Below are positions 1 through 5,658 of a stretch of DNA of 6,734 bases, piece after piece. The notes below the pieces were generated by a model. That model had not been told where the DNA came from. It made no database searches and saw only the letters and a program-made list of their open reading frames with translations. Both the position numbers and the translations under genes were made by a program. Source of the stretch: Bacillota bacterium (GTDB taxonomy: Bacteria; Bacillota; Clostridia; Christensenellales; CAG-138); NCBI GenBank assembly GCA_023396535.1, contig JAEWWD010000252.1, positions 1 to 6,734 of the forward strand. The letters run 5' to 3'. How positions within the stretch are numbered: the stretch's first letter is position 1; each line of letters begins with the position of its first letter.

Positions 1-201
1 CTGCTTCGAGGCGAACAATCCCATGCCCGCCCCCTCGTCGGAAAAAATATGTGCGGCGGCGGACGGCTAATTGCACAAGCCGCGGTTCTTGCGGCCCATT
101 CCGGAAAAGCGGAGCTGCTCCCCGCGCTGCGGCGTCTTCTCGATCATCCGCAGCCGGGCGTACGACACGCGGCGGCATGGGCGCTGGAAAAATTGACGTA
201 A
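1..201 (+). CDS. queG: C-terminal fragment of a HEAT-repeat protein, probably epoxyqueuosine reductase QueG (5' end outside window)
   Basis: Frame 1 is open from the window edge to a TAA at 199-201 and gives the last 66 residues of a protein that begins outside the window. The tail has the helix-turn-helix pattern of a HEAT/PBS-lyase-like repeat, with segments such as AELLPALRRLLDHPQPGVRH followed by AAAWALEKL at the C-terminus. QueG, the cobalamin- and Fe-S-dependent enzyme that reduces epoxyqueuosine to queuosine in tRNA wobble position 34, ends in just such a repeat, with a closing alanine-rich AAWALG-like helix in Bacillus-type proteins. The catalytic domains lie outside the window, so the assignment rests on the tail only. 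Another HEAT-repeat protein is possible. The gene converges on dnaJ. Confidence 0.55.
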   Translation: MLRGEQSHARPLVGKNMCGGGRLIAQAAVLAAHSGKAELLPALRRLLDHPQPGVRHAAAWALEKLT

Positions 202-291
202 ATAGTGCAATAATCGACTGCATCTTCAAACTTTCCTCAGAAAAGCTTGAGAAAAATGTAATGATTTTGTGATGAAGCATATATGCAGTTC

Positions 292-300
292 TGTTATACT
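292..300 (+). promoter_or_regulatory. Candidate extended -10 promoter
   Basis: TGTTATACT matches the extended -10 pattern TGnTATAAT with one mismatch. There is no good -35 hexamer: GATGAA at 271-276, with an 18-bp spacer, is weak. Extended -10 promoters can work without a strong -35. The start site would fall near 306-307, and the next element downstream is the terminator at 354-379, so any product would be a short RNA. Single-motif promoter calls are often false. Confidence 0.33.
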
Positions 301-306
301 AAGATT

Positions 307-379
307 GCAAATGAGAGTTGTCCACACCCCTTTTCGTGTGAAGCAGCAATTGGGAGCCGTTCGCAAGACGGCTCTTTTT
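307..379 (+). ncRNA. Possible small RNA of about 73 nt between promoter candidate and terminator
   Basis: The interval lies between an extended -10 box and a rho-independent terminator. It can fold into two hairpins. The first pairs CACAC (323-327) with GTGTG (336-340), and may be enclosed by AGTTG (316-320) with CAATT (347-351). The second is the terminator stem. I recognise no known RNA family in it. The alternative is that this is simply the 3' untranslated end of the queG-like transcript, whose stop codon lies 153 bp before the terminator stem. Confidence 0.22.
354..379 (+). terminator. Rho-independent terminator on the + strand
   Basis: GAGCCGT (354-360) and ACGGCTC (368-374) form a perfect 7-bp stem around a 7-nt loop, followed at once by five T residues (375-379). 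The opposite strand lacks a T-run after the stem, so this acts on + strand transcription. It ends either the queG-like message or a separate short RNA, and keeps rightward transcription out of dnaJ. Confidence 0.75.
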
Positions 380-470
380 CTGTCCTGTCATTTCGCATAT
401 AGTGAGATATCTGCTCATTCCGTGCAGGAAGCATGTGTTTATCAATCAGTTTGAGCCGGAGGTGCTTATA

Positions 471-502
471 TAACAAAGGCCGCAGGTTTTGCCCGCGGCC
501 TT
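471..502 (-). terminator. Hairpin ending the dnaJ transcript
   Basis: Read on the - strand, the arms at 502-492 and 486-476 form an 11-bp stem with one G-U pair around a 5-nt loop (CAAAA), starting 8 nt after the dnaJ stop codon. The following bases are TGTTAT after the stem's own TT, so the U-tract is short. Position and stem strength support a terminator for the heat-shock cluster. Confidence 0.6.
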
Positions 503-510
503 CGTTCACT

Positions 511-1665
511 TTATTCATTGTTAAGCGCGTCTTTTACGATGTTAAATATGCTCTTTTTGCTGTTCTTTGGCTCGGGCGTCGCCTCGCCAAGCGACTCGCC
601 AAATGCCCGCAGGAGCATTTTCTGCTGCTCGCTGAGGTGTTTGGGCACATCCACCTCCACCTTCACAAGCAGATCGCCCTTATCCTTGCTGCGCAGGCGC
701 TGAATGCCCTGTTCACGCATGCGGAATATGGTGCCTGTCGCCGTACCCTCGGGAACCATATATTTTACAGTGCCCGTAAGAGTCGGCACCTTGATCTCGC
801 CGCCCAGCGCCGCCACCGTAAAGGGAATCTTCATATCGAGGTTCAGGTCATATCCACTGCGGCGGAATATCTTGTGCGGCTTTACGCGGATGGTCACATA
901 CAGGTCGCCGTTTTCCCCGCCACGATAACCGGCCTCCCCTTCCCCCGCGAGATTAAGCGTCTGCCCGTCGTCTATGCCGGCGGGTATGTTCACGGCCACA
1001 CGGCTCGTCTTCTTGGTACGCCCCGAACCGTGGCAATCCGCGCAGGGTTCTTTCACGACCTGCCCGGTGCCGTTGCAGACCGTGCAGGGCCGCACGGAAG
1101 TAAAGGAGCCAAGCATGGTATTTTGCTGCACACGCACCTGACCGGTGCCGTTGCAGGCGGTGCAACGCTCCGGTTTTGTGCCGGGCTTGGCGCCGGTGCC
1201 ACCGCAGGAGTCGCAGTTCTGCTCGCGTGGCACGAGTATTTCACGTTTCACGCCAAACGCGGCGTCTTCAAACGATATGGTCAGCGTATAGCGCAGATTA
1301 TTGCCGGGGACAGGCCCGCTTCGCTGAGCTCCCGACGAAAACCCACCCCCGAACATCGTCTCAAATATATCCGAAAAGCCGCCGAAACCCGAAAACGGAT
1401 TGCCGCCCGCATATGCGCCGCCACCCCCGGCGGTTTGGTCGAAAGCGGCATGGCCAAACTGATCGTACTGCGCGCGTTTTTTTGAATCCGTAAGCACTTC
1501 CGCCGCTTCATTCAGTTCCTTGAATTTTGCTTCCGCTTCCTTATCGCCGGGATGAAGATCCGGATGGCAGGATTTCGCCTTCTTGCGAAACGCGCTTTTG
1601 ATCTCGTCCTCGCCGGCTTCTTTTTTTACGCCCAGTATTTCATAATAATCGCGTTTATTCGCCAA
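511..1665 (-). CDS. dnaJ: Chaperone protein DnaJ (Hsp40, type I)
   Basis: DnaJ delivers unfolded clients to DnaK and stimulates its ATPase in the cytoplasm. The 384-residue protein has the full type I layout. The J-domain (about 5-70) carries the catalytic HPD at 34-36. A Gly/Phe-rich linker (about 80-118) includes a DIF motif at 99-101. Four intact CxxCxGxG zinc motifs lie at 151, 168, 194 and 208, and the C-terminal client-binding region follows. Before HPD the usual Lys-Tyr is replaced by Ser-Cys (KSCHPD), a mild oddity. The start is TTG at 1665-1663: the family's N-terminus (ANKRDYYEILGV) begins exactly there, and an in-frame TGA lies three codons upstream. The gene is last in the cluster, 219 bp after dnaK, with a hairpin terminator 8 nt past its stop. 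Confidence 0.97.
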   Translation of the reverse strand: MANKRDYYEILGVKKEAGEDEIKSAFRKKAKSCHPDLHPGDKEAEAKFKELNEAAEVLTDSKKRAQYDQFGHAAFDQTAGGGGAYAGGNPFSGFGGFSDIFETMFGGGFSSGAQRSGPVPGNNLRYTLTISFEDAAFGVKREILVPREQNCDSCGGTGAKPGTKPERCTACNGTGQVRVQQNTMLGSFTSVRPCTVCNGTGQVVKEPCADCHGSGRTKKTSRVAVNIPAGIDDGQTLNLAGEGEAGYRGGENGDLYVTIRVKPHKIFRRSGYDLNLDMKIPFTVAALGGEIKVPTLTGTVKYMVPEGTATGTIFRMREQGIQRLRSKDKGDLLVKVEVDVPKHLSEQQKMLLRAFGESLGEATPEPKNSKKSIFNIVKDALNNE

Positions 1666-1674
1666 AGGATATCA

Positions 1675-1682
1675 CTCCCCCT
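1675..1682 (-). promoter_or_regulatory. Ribosome binding site of dnaJ, off-consensus, supporting the TTG start
   Basis: On the - strand AGGGGGAG (1682-1675) lies 9 nt before the TTG. Only its GGAG part matches the core Shine-Dalgarno sequence. dnaK and hrcA have AGGAGG and grpE has GGGAGG, so dnaJ combines a weaker site with a rare start codon. The base of a strong hairpin (1685-1719) ends two bases before it. Confidence 0.6.
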
Positions 1683-1684
1683 AT

Positions 1685-1725
1685 ACCACCGACAAAGTCC
1701 CTTGTTCTGAATCGGTGGTTTTTTT
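1685..1725 (+). terminator. Hairpin with T-run on the strand antisense to dnaJ; also a hairpin in front of the dnaJ ribosome binding site
   Basis: ACCACCGA (1685-1692) pairs perfectly with TCGGTGGT (1712-1719). Within the loop ACAA (1692-1695) and TTGT (1702-1705) could form a competing inner pair. Seven T residues (1719-1725) close the stem on the + strand, which is the shape of a rho-independent terminator for rightward, antisense transcription. In the leftward dnaK-dnaJ message the same hairpin is preceded by a run of A and ends just before the dnaJ ribosome binding site. Which role matters cannot be settled from sequence. Confidence 0.5.
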
Positions 1726-1727
1726 GC

Positions 1728-1760
1728 GGGCCAAAATGCCGCTTTGAGCGGCATTTTCCC
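1728..1760. terminator. Strong inverted repeat between dnaK and dnaJ, possible bidirectional terminator or processing site
   Basis: AAAATGCCGCT (1733-1743) and AGCGGCATTTT (1747-1757) form a perfect 11-bp stem with a 3-base loop. GGG (1728-1730) and CCC (1758-1760) can add three pairs across a two-base bulge. The stem ends in TTTT in both directions, so it could cause partial termination on either strand. In the leftward message it would lower dnaJ relative to dnaK or protect the 3' end of the dnaK message. Confidence 0.5.
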
Positions 1761-1798
1761 ATAATCCGGCGAATGCATGGCCGAATTTGTCGCACTGC

Positions 1799-1823
1799 GG
1801 GGAATAACGATCCCCGTATCCCC
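1799..1823. repeat. Alternating G-run and C-run dyads in the dnaK-dnaJ spacer
   Basis: GGGGA (1799-1803) can pair with TCCCC at either 1811-1815 or 1819-1823. On the leftward transcript the ATTCCCC strand (1805-1799) can also pair with GGGGAGT at the dnaJ ribosome binding site, with one G-U pair. The region can therefore adopt competing folds. Confidence 0.4.
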
Positions 1824-1844
1824 ACAGAATGGTTATAAGCATTC

Positions 1845-1871
1845 AAAGGGGCGGGACATACCCGCCCCCTT
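1845..1871 (-). terminator. Hairpin just after dnaK
   Basis: GGGGCGGG (1848-1855) and CCCGCCCC (1861-1868) form an 8-bp GC-only stem around a 5-base loop, extended on the leftward transcript by one G-U and two A-U pairs. It begins 13 nt after the dnaK stop codon. Only TTT follows, so termination is likely partial. Such hairpins after dnaK are commonly seen as partial terminators or as RNA-stabilising ends. Confidence 0.5.
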
Positions 1872-1884
1872 GTCGAGATTTCAA

Positions 1885-3714
1885 TTATTTCTTGTCGTCG
1901 TCCACAACCTCGTAATCCGCATCCACCACGGTATCGTCATGCGGCTGCTGCGGCCCAGGTCCGCCCTGCGGTTCCTGCTGCTGCGCGGACTGCTGATAGA
2001 TCTTGCCGAACACCTCATAGGATACCTCGGTCAGCTTATCGCTTGCCGTCTTGATCATAGCGATATCGGTACCCTCAAGCGTCTTGCGCAGATCGGAGAG
2101 CGCGCTCTCGATCCTGTGCTTATCATCGGAGGAGATCTTATCGCCGAGCTCCTTCATGGTCTTTTCGGTGGTATATACGAGCTGATCCGCATGGTTGCGG
2201 GTCTCCACCTCTTCTTTGCGCTTTTTGTCCTCGCCCGCAAAGCGCTCCGCCTCGTTGACGGCGTGCTTGATCTCGTCCTCGGTCAGGTTGGTGGAGGCCG
2301 TAATCGTCACCTTCTGCTCATGGCCGGTGCCCAGATCCTTCGCGGATACGTGCACGATGCCGTTCGCGTCGATGTCGAACGTGACCTCAATCTGCGGCAC
2401 GCCGCGCGGCGCGGGTGCGATGCCCGCCAGTTGGAAACGGCCCAAAGTCTTGTTGTATTGTGCAAGCTCGCGCTCGCCCTGCAGCACATGGACTTCGACG
2501 GAAGTCTGGCCGTCGGCCGCGGTAGAGAATATCTGGCTCTTCTTGGTCGGAATGGTGGTGTTGCGGTCGATCAGGCGGGTAAATACGCCGCCCACCGTTT
2601 CGATGCCCAAGGAAAGCGGAGTAACGTCGAGCAGCAGAATATCCTTGACCTCGCCGCCCAGTACGCCGGCCTGAATGGCCGCGCCGATCGCCACGCATTC
2701 ATCAGGGTTGATGCCCTTGAAAGGATCCTTGCCGGTAACCAGTTTGACCATATCCTGTACGGCGGGGATACGGCTGGAACCGCCGACGAGTATGACCTTA
2801 TCGATTTTATCGTTGGTCAGGTTGGCGTCGCGCATGGCACGGAATACGCATTCCTTGGTCTGGTCTACGAGGTCCGCCGTCATCTCATTGAACTTGGCGC
2901 GGGTGAGCGTCATGTCGAGATGCTTGGGGCCGGTCGCGTCCATGGTGATGAAGGGCAGGTTGATGTTGGTCTGCGACATGCCGGAAAGCTCTATTTTGGC
3001 TTTTTCAGCGGCCTCCTTGAGCCTCTGCAGCGCCATACGGTCGTTTTTGAGATCGATACCGGTATCCTTGCGGAACTCGGCAGCGATATAATCCATGACG
3101 CGCTGGTCAAAATCGTCGCCGCCCAGACGGTTGTTGCCGTTGGTCGCGAGCACCTCAAACACGCCGTCGCCGATCTCCAGAATGGATACGTCGAACGTGC
3201 CGCCGCCCAGATCGTACACGAGTATTTTCTGGTTGTTCTCTTTATCCATGCCGTACGCGAGCGCAGCCGCCGTGGGCTCGTTGATGATGCGCAGCACTTC
3301 AAGGCCGGCGATACGCCCGGCGTCTTTAGTGGCCTGGCGCTGGCTGTCGCTGAAGTACGCGGGTACGGTAATGACGGCCTGCGTGATTGTCCCACCCAGA
3401 TACGCTTCCGCATCCTGCTTAAGTTTACGCAGTATCATTGCCGATATTTCCTGCGGCGTGTAATCCTTGCCGTCCACATGCACCTTATGCGAAGTACCCA
3501 TCTCGCGCTTTATGGAAGAAATGGTGCGATCCGGGTTTGCGATGGCCTGACGCTTTGCGACCTGGCCCACCATACGTTCATTGTCCTTAAAAGCCACTAC
3601 GGACGGGGTAGTTCTGCCGCCTTCCGCATTGGGGATAACGACGGGTTCACCGCCCTCCAGCACTGCAACGCAGGAGTTGGTAGTACCCAAGTCGATGCCT
3701 ATGATTTTACCCAT
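1885..3714 (-). CDS. dnaK: Chaperone protein DnaK (Hsp70)
   Basis: DnaK is the cytoplasmic ATP-dependent Hsp70 that binds and releases exposed hydrophobic stretches of client proteins with DnaJ and GrpE. The 609-residue protein is complete. The nucleotide-binding domain shows IGIDLGTTNS (5-14), NEPTAAALAYG (145-155), the phosphate-2 motif DLGGGTFDVS (168-177) and the adenosine motif ILVGGSSRIP (308-317). The linker DILLLDVTPLSLGIET (358-373) leads into the substrate-binding beta domain and the helical lid. A Gln/Pro/Gly-rich stretch (574-591) precedes the acidic tail DADYEVVDDDKK. The nucleotide domain lacks the roughly 24-residue loop of Proteobacterial DnaK, as in Gram-positive proteins. 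AGGAGG (3728-3723) lies 8 nt before the ATG. It follows grpE by 86 bp and lies in the CIRCE-controlled cluster. Confidence 0.99.
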   Translation of the reverse strand: MGKIIGIDLGTTNSCVAVLEGGEPVVIPNAEGGRTTPSVVAFKDNERMVGQVAKRQAIANPDRTISSIKREMGTSHKVHVDGKDYTPQEISAMILRKLKQDAEAYLGGTITQAVITVPAYFSDSQRQATKDAGRIAGLEVLRIINEPTAAALAYGMDKENNQKILVYDLGGGTFDVSILEIGDGVFEVLATNGNNRLGGDDFDQRVMDYIAAEFRKDTGIDLKNDRMALQRLKEAAEKAKIELSGMSQTNINLPFITMDATGPKHLDMTLTRAKFNEMTADLVDQTKECVFRAMRDANLTNDKIDKVILVGGSSRIPAVQDMVKLVTGKDPFKGINPDECVAIGAAIQAGVLGGEVKDILLLDVTPLSLGIETVGGVFTRLIDRNTTIPTKKSQIFSTAADGQTSVEVHVLQGERELAQYNKTLGRFQLAGIAPAPRGVPQIEVTFDIDANGIVHVSAKDLGTGHEQKVTITASTNLTEDEIKHAVNEAERFAGEDKKRKEEVETRNHADQLVYTTEKTMKELGDKISSDDKHRIESALSDLRKTLEGTDIAMIKTASDKLTEVSYEVFGKIYQQSAQQQEPQGGPGPQQPHDDTVVDADYEVVDDDKK

Positions 3715-3760
3715 GCTTGTATCCTCCTATAAACATATCCTTATTTCTGATTTATATATG

Positions 3761-3782
3761 ATGCCGCAGTATTGCTGCGCAT
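3761..3782. repeat. Bulged hairpin in the grpE-dnaK spacer
   Basis: ATGC-C-GCAG (3761-3769) and CTGCGCAT (3775-3782) form two 4-bp stems separated by a single-base bulge, with a 5-base loop. No U-run follows on the leftward message (CATATATAAATC), so this does not look like a terminator. It may be an mRNA processing or stability element ahead of dnaK. Confidence 0.35.
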
Positions 3783-3800
3783 GCACGTACTATGCCGGGC

Positions 3801-4379
3801 TTACTCGGCGATTTTTACCATGCTGTGGCGGAGTATCCGCCCCTTGACTTCATACCCTTTCTGCAGCACAGATAGAATATCTCCGGCATTTCTGCCCTCC
3901 GCCGCTTCCTTCATGACGGCCTCGTGCAGCTCGGGATCAAACACGCCGTCGGCGGGAACTTCCTGAAGGCCCAGCTTGCCGAGCGAGTCGAGCAGCATGC
4001 GCTGTACCAGCCGGATTCCGTCGGCAAAGCACGGGTCCACGCCCTGTACGTTCTCCAGTGCGCGATCAAAGCAGTCCAGCGTGGGCAGCAGGGCGCGTAC
4101 GCAGTCGCGCATGCCTTCCTCGTAGCTGTCCGCCTTGAGATTCGCGTTGCGCTTGCGATAGTTGTCGAAGTCCGCCTGCAGCCGCTGCGCTACCGCAATG
4201 GCCTCATCCTTTTCCTTTTGCAGGTTCTCAATATGCGCGCGGGCTGTTTCAAACTCCGCCTTGGTGAGCCGAACGATTTCCTCGGCCTGCTCCTGCCCTT
4301 CGCTCATCATATCCTCCTCAGGAGGGGCAGGCTGCTGTACTGGATCGTTTTTGAGTTCAGTGGTAGTTTTCTTTGCCAT
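3801..4379 (-). CDS. grpE: Nucleotide exchange factor GrpE
   Basis: GrpE releases ADP from DnaK, which lets ATP bind and the client leave. The 192-residue protein begins with a disordered Lys/Pro/Glu-rich segment (1-30), followed by a long helix likely to form the dimeric coiled coil (about 30-80) with the family signature DFDNYRKRN (70-78). A helical region follows (about 87-138), and then the C-terminal beta domain with GVFDPELHEAVM (145-156) and VLQKGYEVKGRILR (171-184), the hallmark of GrpE. Length is normal. GGGAGG lies 12 nt before the ATG, a rather long spacing. The gene begins 21 bp after the hrcA stop codon, so the two are almost certainly co-transcribed. Confidence 0.98.
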   Translation of the reverse strand: MAKKTTTELKNDPVQQPAPPEEDMMSEGQEQAEEIVRLTKAEFETARAHIENLQKEKDEAIAVAQRLQADFDNYRKRNANLKADSYEEGMRDCVRALLPTLDCFDRALENVQGVDPCFADGIRLVQRMLLDSLGKLGLQEVPADGVFDPELHEAVMKEAAEGRNAGDILSVLQKGYEVKGRILRHSMVKIAE

Positions 4380-4400
4380 GATACGATTTATCCTCCCGGT

Positions 4401-5444
4401 CTACTCGCGTCGGTCCTGCTCCAGAAGCCCGGCAAGAGCTTCCGAAAGGCTCAACTGCATGTATTCTAATATGGAAAGCACGCGGCTGTAATGCATACGC
4501 GTCGGGCCGATGATGCCAAACGACCCCATCGGCTCGTTGCCGATGCGATAAGTCGCCGTCACTACGCTGCAATCCCGAAGCTGCTCCTGCTCGTTTTCTT
4601 CGCCTATGGTGATGGAAAATTCCAGAGTGGCGGCCTTTTTAAGCATTTGATACAGCGTATCCTTGCCCTCAATGGCCGTCAGGAATTCCTTGGCCTTGTT
4701 CATATCGCTGTATTCGGGAAAATTCAGTATGTTGGTTGTACCTGAAAGCTCTATTTTATGCGGATTCACGTCCACCTGCCGCTCGATGGCTTCCATTACG
4801 CTTTGGAAAAATGAACGCTGCGAACCCGTTTCCTCCCCGATATGCAGCACAGCCTCTACCGCGACCTGATCAAGCCGCATATCGCGCAGCGCGTCGTTCA
4901 GCCGGGCAGAGAAGCGTTCCAGGTCGCAGGCCGTCATACCATCGGGTATGCGGAGCATAACGTCGCGTATGAAGCCGGTATCCGTCACCAGCACCAGCAG
5001 TGCCCGTTCGCTTGAAAGCTGCACAATCTGTATATGCTTGATACGAACCGTATGCAACTGCGGAGGCAAAACCATGGCGGTATAGCGCGTGATATCCGAA
5101 AGCGCGTTTGCCGTCAGCCGGACAAGACCTTCTACCTGCTCCGCGCGCGCATGAAAATAAGAGCGGATCGCTTTGCGTTCCTGCTCGGTCAACTGCGCGC
5201 GCCGCATAATCTGGTTGACATACAGCCGATACGCCTTGTTGGACGGAATCCGGCCTGCCGAGGTATGCGGCTGCTCCAACAGTCCCAACTCCTCAAGATC
5301 GCTCATCTCGTTGCGTATGGTAGCCGAGGACAGGTTGAAGTCCGCCCGTTTGGATATGGTACGCGACCCCACGGGAACGGCCGTCAGGATATAATCATCT
5401 ATGATCGCCTGCAGTATGCGCATCTTTCTTTGATCCAGCTCCAT
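4401..5444 (-). CDS. hrcA: Heat-inducible transcription repressor HrcA
   Basis: HrcA is the dimeric repressor of class I heat-shock genes. It binds the CIRCE operator and, in Bacillus subtilis, needs GroEL/ES to stay active, so repression lifts when chaperones are occupied by unfolded proteins. The 347 residues are normal for the family. An N-terminal winged helix (about 1-70) has the recognition region SSATIRNEMSDLEELG (39-54) and the wing HTSAGRIPS (60-68). The dimerisation and inserted domains follow, with the family motifs GTTNILNFPEY (235-245), IGEENE (280-285), DCSVVTATY (291-299) and IGPTRMHYSRVL (312-323). AGGAGG lies 6 nt before the ATG. It is the first gene of the leftward cluster and autoregulated through the CIRCE element about 80 bp upstream. 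Confidence 0.98.
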   Translation of the reverse strand: MELDQRKMRILQAIIDDYILTAVPVGSRTISKRADFNLSSATIRNEMSDLEELGLLEQPHTSAGRIPSNKAYRLYVNQIMRRAQLTEQERKAIRSYFHARAEQVEGLVRLTANALSDITRYTAMVLPPQLHTVRIKHIQIVQLSSERALLVLVTDTGFIRDVMLRIPDGMTACDLERFSARLNDALRDMRLDQVAVEAVLHIGEETGSQRSFFQSVMEAIERQVDVNPHKIELSGTTNILNFPEYSDMNKAKEFLTAIEGKDTLYQMLKKAATLEFSITIGEENEQEQLRDCSVVTATYRIGNEPMGSFGIIGPTRMHYSRVLSILEYMQLSLSEALAGLLEQDRRE

Positions 5445-5523
5445 AGGCCGCCTCCTTTCCTTCGCGTCATCCCTTACATCTGGCTAACGCCGGACTTGAA
5501 CTTAGTATGTCTCTGTCGTGGTG

Positions 5524-5550
5524 TTAGCACTCGTACCCATTGAGTGCTAA
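5524..5550 (-). promoter_or_regulatory. CIRCE operator (HrcA binding site)
   Basis: TTAGCACTC (5524-5532), nine bases, GAGTGCTAA (5542-5550): a perfect match to the CIRCE consensus in both arms and spacer length. It begins about 5 bp after the predicted start of the hrcA transcript, where a bound repressor blocks initiation. It will also form a hairpin at the 5' end of the mRNA. It lies well over 100 bp upstream of the predicted hemW start site and is unlikely to repress hemW directly. Confidence 0.98.
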
Positions 5551-5552
5551 AC

Positions 5553-5569
5553 GCTATTTATAAAATAGC
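5553..5569. repeat. Perfect inverted repeat over the hrcA -10 box, abutting CIRCE
   Basis: GCTATTT (5553-5559) and AAATAGC (5563-5569) are perfect inverted copies separated by ATA. The dyad covers the -10 hexamer of the hrcA promoter and the predicted start site, and stops 2 bp from CIRCE. It is not part of the CIRCE consensus and does not resemble the tandem heptads bound by CtsR. It may be an operator for another protein or a chance AT-rich dyad. Confidence 0.5.
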
Positions 5570-5590
5570 ACTGCGCATATGCTTTGTCAA
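5562..5590 (-). promoter_or_regulatory. Sigma-A promoter of the hrcA-grpE-dnaK-dnaJ cluster
   Basis: On the - strand a perfect -35 TTGACA (5590-5585) is followed by a 17-bp spacer and -10 TATTTT (5567-5562). The spacer ends in TGC, giving an extended -10 (TGnTATTTT). Predicted initiation is near 5555, leaving an untranslated leader of about 110 nt that begins almost directly with CIRCE. A vegetative promoter plus CIRCE is the standard arrangement for HrcA control. Confidence 0.82.
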
Positions 5591-5619
5591 TATGCCCGCA
5601 TTGCGCTATTGTGACAAAG
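5582..5619. repeat. 8-bp inverted repeat flanking the hrcA -35 region
   Basis: CTTTGTCA (5582-5589) and TGACAAAG (5612-5619) are perfect inverted copies 22 bp apart. The left arm overlaps the hrcA -35 box on the - strand. The arms could be binding half-sites, or the right arm could be a spare -35-like box facing hemW, although no -10 lies 17 bp after it. Confidence 0.4.
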
Positions 5620-5658
5620 TGGAAACAAAACCGGCGGGTTTTCTTTCACGGAAATGTG

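Larger units (their letters stand above)
202..510. other. Gene-free stretch between the convergent queG-like gene and dnaJ
   Basis: This 309-bp stretch contains no reading frame with a credible ribosome binding site. It holds a candidate promoter (292-300, + strand), a rho-independent terminator (354-379, + strand) and the dnaJ terminator hairpin (476-502, - strand). Between 380 and 475 I see only short dyads, such as CTGC/GCAG around 411-427, and a GGAGGTG run near 458 with no start codon in range. The part from 202 to 290 is A/T-rich and shows nothing clear. Confidence 0.6.

Noticed and set aside
51..272. GTG-started 73-codon frame over the queG-like tail.
   Set aside because: Its product is Arg/Ser/Ala-rich and low in complexity, as expected from a shifted frame of a GC-rich gene, while frame 1 gives a coherent HEAT-repeat tail.
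269..454. Small + strand frame of 61 codons in the gene-free stretch.
   Set aside because: No ribosome binding site precedes it, it runs through the terminator at 354-379, and its product resembles nothing I know.
294..518. Small - strand frame of 74 codons overlapping the end of dnaJ.
   Set aside because: It lacks a ribosome binding site, reads through the dnaJ terminator hairpin and shows no recognisable features.
433..1485. A 350-codon open frame on the + strand opposite dnaJ.
   Set aside because: It is also in codon register with dnaJ and ends exactly where dnaJ uses a TCA serine codon. It has no Shine-Dalgarno site, and dnaJ itself is certain.
1777..3732. A 651-codon open frame on the + strand covering all of dnaK.
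   Set aside because: It runs codon for codon opposite dnaK, so a stop can appear only where dnaK uses TTA, CTA or TCA codons, which this gene avoids. It has no ribosome binding site and no recognisable domain. Frames antisense to Hsp70 genes have been mislabelled before (for example as NAD-specific glutamate dehydrogenase).
3924..4469. Open frame on the + strand opposite grpE and the end of hrcA.
   Set aside because: It overlaps two secure genes on the other strand, has no ribosome binding site and shows no family motif.
5524..5550. CIRCE as a regulator of hemW as well as hrcA.
   Set aside because: The element lies well over 100 bp upstream of the predicted hemW start site and inside the hrcA initiation region, so direct repression of hemW is unlikely.
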